A stretch of 8,142 nucleotides of DNA from Campylobacteraceae bacterium (GTDB taxonomy: Bacteria; Campylobacterota; Campylobacteria; Campylobacterales; Sulfurovaceae). Shown here one piece after another: positions 1 to 6,269 of the stretch. The position numbers were made by a program, and so were the translations under genes. The stretch covers positions 1 to 8,142 of the forward strand of contig JALWNF010000007.1 of assembly GCA_026995985.1 (NCBI GenBank), written 5' to 3'. Under the pieces are notes generated by a model. The model saw only the letters and a program-made list of their open reading frames with translations. It searched no databases and was not told the origin of the DNA. Each line of letters starts with the position of its first letter. Positions within the stretch are counted from its first letter, which is position 1.

Positions 1-367
1 GTATGGAGCCAATATTATTTTAATGATGGTAGGAGATAGACGAGCAAACTATGAAAAGGTCATTGAGTCAAGCTCTATAGCCTACTCCATAGCGTGGTTT
101 ATTATCTCATGGATTTTAGCTGCTTTTGCAGAGTTTAAAGAGCATCAGAGCCGTATTGTAGTTGCCTATGCGATTACTGTTATGAGCTTTTTTTTCTTCT
201 CCTCTGTGCTAAATATGTTTGCTGCACGTTTTGTGGCTGTGATTATGCCATTTATAATTATTGCTATTAGTTATCTGCCAAAACATTTTAAACAGGGAAC
301 CTATCTCTTTTTATTGGCATACAATATCTACTCATTTAAATATTGGCTAAAATTGACTCTAATATAA
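1..367 (+). CDS. C-terminal part of a polytopic membrane protein, possibly Wzy/EpsG-like polymerase
   Basis: The reading frame is open from base 2 with no stop upstream, so the gene begins outside the window. The ATG at 23 is probably an internal Met. The visible 121 residues are mostly hydrophobic. About three or four membrane segments are seen: around the SIAYSIAWFIISWIL stretch, two back to back around VVAYAITVMSFFFF and FVAVIMPFIIIAI, and a final one near the C-terminus. The short basic RF and PKHFKQG loops between segments resemble the tail of EpsG/Wzy-type polymerases, which join repeat units in the inner membrane. No catalytic motif is visible in this fragment, so the name rests on topology and on the neighbouring flippase and methyltransferases. 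A glycan-cluster O-acyltransferase or another transporter cannot be excluded. The stop is 9 bp before the next start, so the two are probably co-transcribed. Confidence 0.6.
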   Translation, partial: YGANIILMMVGDRRANYEKVIESSSIAYSIAWFIISWILAAFAEFKEHQSRIVVAYAITVMSFFFFSSVLNMFAARFVAVIMPFIIIAISYLPKHFKQGTYLFLLAYNIYSFKYWLKLTLI

Positions 368-376
368 AGGATATAT

Positions 377-1693
377 ATGACTATTTTTTTAAAGTGGATT
401 AGATTACGTATAATATTTTTTAGACGCACTCTTATAGAACTTTTTGACCGATTAATCTATCAAAAAGAGTCACAATTTATGTTGCATAGAATCAATGCAC
501 ACCGTTGCCCCTATGAGTTTGTACTCTTCTACAATGGTTTTGGGCGACTACTCTTTATGATAAAAGAGCTTATAGCACTTTTTAGTAATAATAGAGTCTT
601 CAAAAAGTCTATATTAATTGATGGTTTTGATGAGGTAGACTATAAAGAGCTTTATAAAGAGGGCTCAAATACTATTCTTTACCCAAAGTCACCTATGGTT
701 CAGCTACAAAAAGAGAGGGTAGATGATGAGTTCTATGAAAAGATAGCCAACTCTTTTTTGTTAGCCCATAACCATGATAAGAGCCAAAAAGATATTAGTC
801 AAGAGTGGGATAGAATATCTACAGAGTTTAGAAGATTATTTTTTGATAAAGACAATAAAATCATAAAAGAGAACCTAGAGAACTTTAGAGGTGACCCTAA
901 AATCTATAGTAAAATATTTAATAACCAATACCCTTACATCAAAAAAGAGGAGGGCTACATCAAGAGCTATTTAGATGCAATTGATTTGGTTTTAGAGTAT
1001 CACCGTTTTGCTCAAACAATAGACAAAGTTCGCCTAGCCTCTGTCTCTGAGAGTTTAGCAGGAGGTTACCTAAGTATTAACTATAGAGGGAAAAGACTAA
1101 GTGAGCAACTTTTACAAAATTTAGTTGTTGCCAATGATATTATAGAGAATGTACCCTTCTCAACAGAGCGAAGAGATATACTTTTAGATATTGGAGCAGG
1201 TTTTGGAGGGAGTGCTAGAGTTTTAAGCTATTATATTCCAAATACTACACAGATACTTTTAGATTTGCCTGAGACGCTATTTTTGACTGCTTACTACTTA
1301 AAATATAACTTTCCAAACAAAAAGATAGCTCTGCTTGAAGATATATATCCACATTTAAATAACCTAGAGGAGATTATTGAAGAGTATGATTTTATAATTA
1401 TTCCCCCTTTTGTATTGGAGTATCTAAAAGATAAAAGTATTGATTTGGTTATTAATGCCTCCTCTTTAGCATTTATGTCTAAAGAGTATTTAGACTTTTA
1501 CTTAGAGCAGATAGATAGACTCTTAAAAGATAGAGGCTACTTCTACTCTCTAAATACTACAGAAGATAACCCATGGGGCATTGGCTCACACCATTGGGAC
1601 TATAGAGCAGACTACTTGACACTTATGTTTAAGTACGATAATCGGTTTGCTTATCCTCAATGGTTAGGGCAAAAATTAGAACAACATAAATAA
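377..1693 (+). CDS. Putative sugar O-methyltransferase (SAM-dependent)
   Basis: This 438-residue protein resembles the putative sugar O-methyltransferases of glycan loci (NanM-type family, recalled rather than searched). Such enzymes move a methyl group from SAM to a sugar hydroxyl. The C-terminal half is a class I Rossmann methyltransferase. Motif I, LLDIGAGFGG, lies at about residues 269-278. LLDLPE at 294-299 follows, with the acidic residue expected to hold the SAM ribose. A motif IV-like strand, IDLVINASSLAFMS, is at 355-368. The N-terminal 200 residues are charged and helical, with a basic hydrophobic start but no clear signal peptide, so a cytoplasmic location is expected. EYHRFAQTIDKVRLASVSES (about 207-226), just before the Rossmann fold, looks like this family's linker region. 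The start is well supported by AAGGA at 367-371, five bases before the ATG and overlapping the upstream stop. The sugar and hydroxyl methylated cannot be read from the sequence. Confidence 0.8.
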   Translation: MTIFLKWIRLRIIFFRRTLIELFDRLIYQKESQFMLHRINAHRCPYEFVLFYNGFGRLLFMIKELIALFSNNRVFKKSILIDGFDEVDYKELYKEGSNTILYPKSPMVQLQKERVDDEFYEKIANSFLLAHNHDKSQKDISQEWDRISTEFRRLFFDKDNKIIKENLENFRGDPKIYSKIFNNQYPYIKKEEGYIKSYLDAIDLVLEYHRFAQTIDKVRLASVSESLAGGYLSINYRGKRLSEQLLQNLVVANDIIENVPFSTERRDILLDIGAGFGGSARVLSYYIPNTTQILLDLPETLFLTAYYLKYNFPNKKIALLEDIYPHLNNLEEIIEEYDFIIIPPFVLEYLKDKSIDLVINASSLAFMSKEYLDFYLEQIDRLLKDRGYFYSLNTTEDNPWGIGSHHWDYRADYLTLMFKYDNRFAYPQWLGQKLEQHK

Positions 1694-1699
1694 ATATAT

Positions 1700-1733
1700 T
1701 AATTTTTATTAGAGTTTAGCTATACTATCTTAA
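1700..1733 (+). promoter_or_regulatory. Candidate sigma-70 promoter upstream of the CmoA-like gene
   Basis: The 72 bp spacer after the sugar methyltransferase carries TATACT at 1721-1726, a good -10 hexamer. It is preceded by a T-rich stretch (TTTTTATTAGAGTTTAGC) of the kind that replaces a strict -35 box in Campylobacterota promoters. Transcription would begin near 1733 and give a leader of about 33 bases before the TTG start at 1766. This is the only gap of any size in the rightward block, so the CmoA-like gene and wzx1 may be transcribed separately from the upstream genes. This is pattern recognition only, and AT-rich DNA gives false hits. Confidence 0.45.
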
Positions 1734-1752
1734 GAAAAATTTAATAAATTAT

Positions 1753-1758
1753 AAGGAG
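1753..1758 (+). promoter_or_regulatory. Ribosome binding site that fixes a TTG start
   Basis: AAGGAG sits seven bases before the TTG at 1766. This near-perfect Shine-Dalgarno supports TTG as the start: the next in-frame ATG is at codon 21 (MVEHFEEH), and starting there would remove the conserved N-terminal NWKF segment shared with CmoA proteins. Confidence 0.75.
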
Positions 1759-1765
1759 TTTTATA

Positions 1766-2473
1766 TTGGGGCAATCAGGAGATAAGATAGATGCAAAAAA
1801 TGCAAATTGGAAGTTTAGTGGCTCAATGGTGGAGCATTTTGAAGAGCATGTAAGAAAGTCGGTTCCTCTCTATAAAGAGGGGCATAAACTTGTTGTAAAT
1901 TTGAGTGACTACTTTGTTAAAGATGACTCTATATGTTATGAGTTAGGCTCTTCTACAGGAACTTTAAGTTACAAGTTAGCCAAACGACATGATTTTAGAG
2001 GTGCAAAGTTTATAGGTATAGAGCTAGAGGAGGATATGGTCAACAAAGCAAATGAACTCTACCAAGCTCCTAATCTCTCATTCGTCTGTGATGATATTAC
2101 AACAGCTACTTTAGAGAAGGCTGATTTGATTGTTTCGTACTATACTATTCAGTTTATTCACCCAAAACTAAGACAGCAACTTATAGATAAAATCTATGAG
2201 ACTCTAAATTGGGGTGGAGCATTTATTCTTTATGAGAAGGTACGAGCCAATGATGCACGTTTTCAAGATATTATTACTAATCTCTATATGGAGTATAAGT
2301 TAGAGCAAGGGTATAGTGCCGATGAGATTATTGCTAAAGCTAAAAGCTTAAAGGGTGTCTTAGAGCCATTCTCTACAGAGGGCAATGTCGATATGTTAAA
2401 ACGAGCAGGTTTTGTCGATATATTGAGTATTCAAAAATATATGAACTTTGAGGGGTTCTTAGCTATAAAATAA
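1766..2473 (+). CDS. CmoA-like SAM-dependent methyltransferase, divergent paralogue
   Basis: The 235-residue protein aligns along its whole length with my recollection of CmoA, the carboxy-SAM synthase of tRNA wobble-uridine modification. Shared landmarks are NWKF (13-16), KSVPLYKE (31-38), motif I YELGSSTG (58-65, usually DLGCS in CmoA), the DDI strand (109-111), TIQFIHPKLRQQLIDKIYE (127-145), WGGAFILYEK (149-158), QGYSADEI (181-188) and the final MNFEGFLAIK. However, the residue I align with E. coli Arg199, which binds the carboxylate of carboxy-SAM, is Ala192 (KAKSLKGVL here, KRSMLENVM in E. coli). That suggests ordinary SAM use and a methyltransferase role, perhaps on a glycan or precursor, rather than tRNA modification. 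It starts with TTG and its stop overlaps the next gene's ATG (TAATG), so it is probably translationally coupled to wzx1. A true tRNA-modifying CmoA remains the alternative. Confidence 0.75.
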   Translation: MGQSGDKIDAKNANWKFSGSMVEHFEEHVRKSVPLYKEGHKLVVNLSDYFVKDDSICYELGSSTGTLSYKLAKRHDFRGAKFIGIELEEDMVNKANELYQAPNLSFVCDDITTATLEKADLIVSYYTIQFIHPKLRQQLIDKIYETLNWGGAFILYEKVRANDARFQDIITNLYMEYKLEQGYSADEIIAKAKSLKGVLEPFSTEGNVDMLKRAGFVDILSIQKYMNFEGFLAIK

Positions 2474-3750
2474 TGAAAAAAGAAAAACAACTTAGCACTC
2501 TTCAACGCCTTGGTGACAACTTTGTCTCTCTTGTTATATTGCAAGTTGTCAACTCTTTGTTGCCTCTCTTTTTAATACCCTATCTTCTTCGTACTATTGG
2601 AGTTGAGAACTTCGGTATTTTTAGTTTTATTATGGCAATTATGATGTATGGGGTTAAGATGAGTGATTATGGCTTTGATTTATCTGCTACCTATCATATC
2701 TCTTTACATCGAGAAGATAGCTCTAAAGTTAGTGAAATCTTCTCTTCTGTTTTAACGATTAAACTCCTCATTGCTACAGCTTATACTATAGCACTTGTAA
2801 TGCTTCTATTTTTTGTAGATAAGCTATATATATACAAAGAGCTTATTGCTCTTTCATTTGGAATACTCTTTGGTTTTGTTCTAAATCCTATTTGGCTCTT
2901 TCAAGGTATGGAGAGAATGAGGTATATTATGTACTTTAATGGGCTATCTAAGTTACTCTTTTTTGTTTTAGTTCTACTCTTTGTTAAGAGTGAATCTGAC
3001 CTATATAAGTTACTCCTTTTAAATAGCCTCTCTACTCTGCTTATTGGAGCTACAGCTCTTTTTATTGGTATGAGGAGTTTTCATTTAAAGTTCTCTCTTC
3101 AACCAAAAAGTAGGCTACTTTTTTACTTAAAAGATAGCTGGTATATCTTTACCTCCAAGTTTGCTGTGGAGTTCTATACAACACTCAATATTATTATTTT
3201 AGGATTTTTTGTAACTCCTTTAGTTATGGGATACTATGCTGTAAGTGTCAAAATTATTCATGCTATTGGAAACTTGCTTGAGCCACTAACTAGAACAGTC
3301 TATCCATATTTAGTCAAACTTTATCAGAGTTCAAAAGAGGAGTATGTTAGACGAAATATTCAGTTGGCTATAGTTATATTTTTAGTTATGCTTCCAATTA
3401 CCTTTAGTGTTTGGTACTTTGCAGAGGATATTTTAAGAATTATTACAGGAGATAAGGTTGCAAGGCTAAATATAGAGATTTTACAACTCTTTGCTATCTC
3501 TTTAATTGTCTATCTCTATGGTACGCAGTTTACTAATATTTTGGTTACCATTAAAGAGACAAAGGTTTTAAACAAGATACTCTTCCTCTCAGCAGGGGTA
3601 AATATATTGCTCTCACCTATACTTGTCTACTTTTTTGGAGTTATGGGTATGGTTACTTTAAGTGTCTTTATTGCCTTTTTTATGATAGCTCTTAAGGCTT
3701 ATTATCTTTTTAATTTTTTTATTTACAACTCAACCTCATGCCAAGCCTGA
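2473..3750 (+). CDS. Wzx-type oligosaccharide flippase 1 (polysaccharide transporter family)
   Basis: This 425-residue, very hydrophobic protein has about 12 to 14 predicted membrane segments and the look of the RfbX/Wzx flippases of the MOP superfamily. These move undecaprenyl-diphosphate-linked glycan units across the inner membrane. Family landmarks are the N-terminal LPLFLIPYLLRTIGVENFG (30-48), DYGFDLSAT (65-73), a KVSEIFSSV loop (85-93), PIWLFQGMERMRY (139-151) and the LLEPLTRTVYPYLVKLY block in the middle. The start ATG overlaps the preceding stop (TAATG). No Shine-Dalgarno lies at a normal distance, so translation probably depends on coupling. The last nine or so codons lie over the end of the opposite-strand gene, so the C-terminal tail (YNSTSCQA) is antisense to that gene and may not be ancestral. 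It is clearly paralogous to the leftward flippase in this window. The transported glycan is unknown. Confidence 0.88.
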   Translation: MKKEKQLSTLQRLGDNFVSLVILQVVNSLLPLFLIPYLLRTIGVENFGIFSFIMAIMMYGVKMSDYGFDLSATYHISLHREDSSKVSEIFSSVLTIKLLIATAYTIALVMLLFFVDKLYIYKELIALSFGILFGFVLNPIWLFQGMERMRYIMYFNGLSKLLFFVLVLLFVKSESDLYKLLLLNSLSTLLIGATALFIGMRSFHLKFSLQPKSRLLFYLKDSWYIFTSKFAVEFYTTLNIIILGFFVTPLVMGYYAVSVKIIHAIGNLLEPLTRTVYPYLVKLYQSSKEEYVRRNIQLAIVIFLVMLPITFSVWYFAEDILRIITGDKVARLNIEILQLFAISLIVYLYGTQFTNILVTIKETKVLNKILFLSAGVNILLSPILVYFFGVMGMVTLSVFIAFFMIALKAYYLFNFFIYNSTSCQA

Positions 3751-4550
3751 GTATTGCACTCCCTATAAGAGGTTAAAGCTTGGTCAATCTCATAAGACCA
3801 GTGTAAAATAATAGGGTGAATGGTTGCATTTGTATGGGTTTTTGTATATATATCTACTCCTAAGCGAACCCGTTGATACTCGTGAAACTCCTCTGAAAAA
3901 GAGACAAAAAGAACATCTGCATTTGATTTTTGATGGAGTCTATCGTTTGCAAACTTGGCAACCATATCTAAAAAGCTTGTAAGAATAAGCCCACAACGAG
4001 GAATAATCTTTCCACTATCATCTACAAACCCTGCTGCTAGATTATGTTCATACTCATCATCTTTAAAGAAAGCCTTTCCATCAATATTGATGAAACTACT
4101 AGCAAGAGCCTTATTTCTTTTGAGTGCTTTAAAGGCTCTATTTTTTAAATTTCTCTCAGAGACCAAACGGATAGATTCAGAGCGAATATACTTCTGCCCC
4201 TCTACCATCTCATCTATAAACGCTTCAGCCTCTACCATGCTGTCTTCATCTAGGTTATTGAGTAGAATGGTAGGAATTATCTTGAACTTATGTTTATGCT
4301 CTTGAATAATCTCTCGTGCTAGTTCATTGGCAAACTTCATATTACGTTTTGCCCACTCTCTATTTTTTGGTTGAAGAGGTAGAGAGAAGTGTGCTATCTC
4401 CATAACAATAACAGTAGGAGTATTTCGTTTTATAAGTTGTTTGTTAATTAACTCTTTTATAGCTATTAATTTATTAGCTGCCCACTCATCGTAAGGAATG
4501 GTAGGTGCAGAGTACTCTTTATTGTTAGCTGAAGTAATACAGACTTCTAT
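3723..4550 (-). CDS. Unrecognised cytoplasmic protein with a probable non-canonical (ATA) start
   Basis: I do not recognise this protein. The first conventional ATG is at 4403, giving 226 residues, but no ribosome site precedes it. The frame stays open upstream to the stop of the AsnB-like gene and encodes protein-like sequence there (SAPTIPYDEWAANKL, then a helical KELINKQL and a TPTVIVME strand leading into the ATG). No ATG, GTG or TTG occurs in that stretch. AAAGGA at 4557-4562 is six bases from an ATA at 4548-4550, exactly where a start belongs, giving 275 residues. The protein is mixed alpha/beta, charged and without membrane segments or a signal peptide. Aromatic and histidine-rich patches include DVLFVSFSEEFHEYQRVRLG and HPIILHWSYEID. 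It is the last gene of the wzx2/AsnB-like unit, so a glycan role or a partner role to the AsnB-like enzyme is inferred only. ATG mutated to ATA, a rare AUA or AUU start, or a sequence error are all possible. Confidence 0.65.
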   Translation of the reverse strand: MEVCITSANNKEYSAPTIPYDEWAANKLIAIKELINKQLIKRNTPTVIVMEIAHFSLPLQPKNREWAKRNMKFANELAREIIQEHKHKFKIIPTILLNNLDEDSMVEAEAFIDEMVEGQKYIRSESIRLVSERNLKNRAFKALKRNKALASSFINIDGKAFFKDDEYEHNLAAGFVDDSGKIIPRCGLILTSFLDMVAKFANDRLHQKSNADVLFVSFSEEFHEYQRVRLGVDIYTKTHTNATIHPIILHWSYEIDQALTSYRECNTQAWHEVEL

Positions 4551-4553
4551 GAT

Positions 4554-6269
4554 TTATCCTTTATTATTTATAAAATTTTCATACCATAGTTGAAAAATAA
4601 ATACTCTCCAGAGTTTATATTTGTATGCTTCATTTCCTCTATAGAATTGGTCTTTAATTTTTAATATAGAGGAAGTATAAAATATATTATCTTTATCTAA
4701 CCTTTTTTTATTAATTTGAGAATCTAATAATTCTTTAAGATTTTTTCTCATCCATGATGAAAAAGGAGTTGCAAATCCTGCCTTAGGTCGCTCCATAAGC
4801 TCTTTAGGAATATATTTATGAGCTATTTTTTTAAGAAGATACTTTTTAGTGCCACCTTTAATCTTTAATGAAGAGGGAACTTGTGCCATTATCTCAATAA
4901 GCTCAATATCTAAAAAAGGTGTTGCAAGAGATAGGTCTAAATAGTTTGTTGTTGAGTAGCTTTTGACTAGTTCTCCATCAACCATAGTAGTTTTAAAGTA
5001 TGAGCCAATGACCTTATCAACTACTTGTGAATAGTTTGCAAATTTAATATTGTCAAAACTGTTATATGGAAGAGGTTGATACCCCTTTATATGAAGAGAT
5101 AGCTCATCTTCTAAAAAGAGTATATTGCGACTATATACCATTTGGGGTATATTGTTTGCCATTAGTAGTTGATATAGTTTATTTTGTTTAATGGGTAGGT
5201 TGTTGTACTCTTTTATGTATGGTAGATGTTGTAGTTTAATACTATTTAGTGTCTTTGCCATAGCCTGTTTTACTATTTTGGGTATCTTTCCTAAATACTC
5301 AAAGCTATGCACATTTTCTGCTGTTGCAAAGACCTCATCTCCCCCATCTCCTACAATAAGTTTTTCTAAGCCCATCTGTTTTAAAAGTTGAGTAGTAATA
5401 ATAGTTGGTGCAGCTGCATAGTCAGCAAAAGGTTCATCAAACACTTCTGCTATTTTAGGAATTGTCTTTAGGGCATCACTCTCACTAAAGTAATACTCAT
5501 GATGATTTGTGCCCAAAAAGTTAGCTATCTTTTTTGCATAAGGAGCCTCATCTATTTGCTCTTCATTAAAACCAATGGTAAATGTTTCAAGCTTTCTATC
5601 TGAGTGTTTTTGTGCTATAGCTACAATTGTAGAGCTATCATAACCACCAGATAGAGAAAGTCCAAAGTTAGATGAATAGGCAATCTCTCTCTCTATAATA
5701 CTGTTAAGTTTGCTATCAATCTTCTCTATAGCTTCATCTTCACTATAGAGTATTTTCTCTTGTTGATAACACTCTTCGAGTCTCCAATATTTTTTTGAAA
5801 CATGAGTAAATTTATCTAAGTTAAAACAGATATACTCTCCTGAACAGACCTTATAAGCATTTTTAAAAATAGTATGTGGTTGAAGTATAAAGCCAAACTG
5901 TAGATACTCTCCAAGGGCACTAGGATTAATGTCTGTTTTAAAGTTTTTAATTTTTGAAAATCTTTTTAGATGAGTTCCTATAATAAGTTCTCTATGGGTA
6001 TTTGCATAATATAGAGGTTTGATTCCAACTTTATCTCTAGCAATAAAAAGTTTCTGTTTTAGTTTATCATAAAGAACAAGCGAGAAGGCACTATCTATTT
6101 TTTTTATAGCATCAATTCCTTCTTTTTGATAATCTTTTATAAGGTCTCTCTCTTCTCCATCGAATAGTATGGTGATGTTTTTGTTATCAACTATTTTGAT
6201 TTTATCAGACTTCTCAACAATAGCAAAGCTCTTATCTATCTTATCAATATATATTAAAAAGTGTTTCAT
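4554..6269 (-). CDS. Asparagine-synthetase-like amide-forming enzyme lacking a functional glutaminase domain
   Basis: The 571-residue protein has a complete AsnB-type synthetase domain. The ATP-binding P-loop SGGYDSS is at 207-213, VGDGGDEVF at 306-314, and the C-terminal LATPFLD and RPKAGFATPFSSWMR blocks are present. This domain adenylates a carboxylate and lets an amine or ammonia attack it. The N-terminal domain is degenerate. The protein begins MKHFLIYID instead of MCG-, so the Cys2 nucleophile is absent, as are the RHRGP, RLSI and NGE elements. Residues 36-68 align without a gap to the end of the domain, up to ALYD, so about 60 residues are missing before it. RDKVGIKPLYY (79-88) remains. 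It therefore probably uses free ammonia or a substrate amine, as in beta-lactam synthetase or lasso-peptide cyclases, or receives ammonia from a partner. In this locus, amidation of a uronic acid or amide linkage on a glycan is a reasonable inference. Its ATG overlaps the wzx2 stop (TAATG), and extension upstream would lie within wzx2. Confidence 0.85.
   Translation of the reverse strand: MKHFLIYIDKIDKSFAIVEKSDKIKIVDNKNITILFDGEERDLIKDYQKEGIDAIKKIDSAFSLVLYDKLKQKLFIARDKVGIKPLYYANTHRELIIGTHLKRFSKIKNFKTDINPSALGEYLQFGFILQPHTIFKNAYKVCSGEYICFNLDKFTHVSKKYWRLEECYQQEKILYSEDEAIEKIDSKLNSIIEREIAYSSNFGLSLSGGYDSSTIVAIAQKHSDRKLETFTIGFNEEQIDEAPYAKKIANFLGTNHHEYYFSESDALKTIPKIAEVFDEPFADYAAAPTIITTQLLKQMGLEKLIVGDGGDEVFATAENVHSFEYLGKIPKIVKQAMAKTLNSIKLQHLPYIKEYNNLPIKQNKLYQLLMANNIPQMVYSRNILFLEDELSLHIKGYQPLPYNSFDNIKFANYSQVVDKVIGSYFKTTMVDGELVKSYSTTNYLDLSLATPFLDIELIEIMAQVPSSLKIKGGTKKYLLKKIAHKYIPKELMERPKAGFATPFSSWMRKNLKELLDSQINKKRLDKDNIFYTSSILKIKDQFYRGNEAYKYKLWRVFIFQLWYENFINNKG
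4557..4562 (-). promoter_or_regulatory. Ribosome binding site pointing at an ATA triplet
   Basis: On the minus strand AAAGGA lies inside the last two sense codons of the AsnB-like gene, immediately before its TAA. Six bases further on comes ATA (4548-4550), followed by GAA GTC TGT. The spacing matches the other ribosome sites in this window (five to seven bases), so the site appears genuine although no standard start codon follows it. Confidence 0.6.

Noticed and set aside
23..25. ATG as the true start of the first gene
   Set aside because: The frame is open back to the window edge, no ribosome site precedes this ATG, and the visible protein is only a C-terminal membrane fragment.
3781..3800. 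Possible hairpin TGGTC...GACCA just after the wzx1 stop
   Set aside because: The stem is only five base pairs with a ten-base loop and no T-tract follows. It lies in coding sequence of the opposite gene, so it is not a credible terminator.
3955..4305. Rightward open frame of 116 codons
   Set aside because: It lies wholly antisense to the unknown leftward gene, has a Ser/Leu/Lys-rich low-quality composition, and has no supporting context. It is a shadow frame.
4554..4556. Programmed read-through of the AsnB-like TAA into the unknown gene
   Set aside because: The frames match, but TAA is the least leaky stop, no known read-through context follows, and a ribosome site sits right before it. It is kept only as an alternative under the ATA-start finding.
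5191..5391. Rightward open frame of 66 codons
   Set aside because: It is antisense to the conserved synthetase domain of the AsnB-like gene, including the VGDGGDEVF motif, so the other strand is the coding one.
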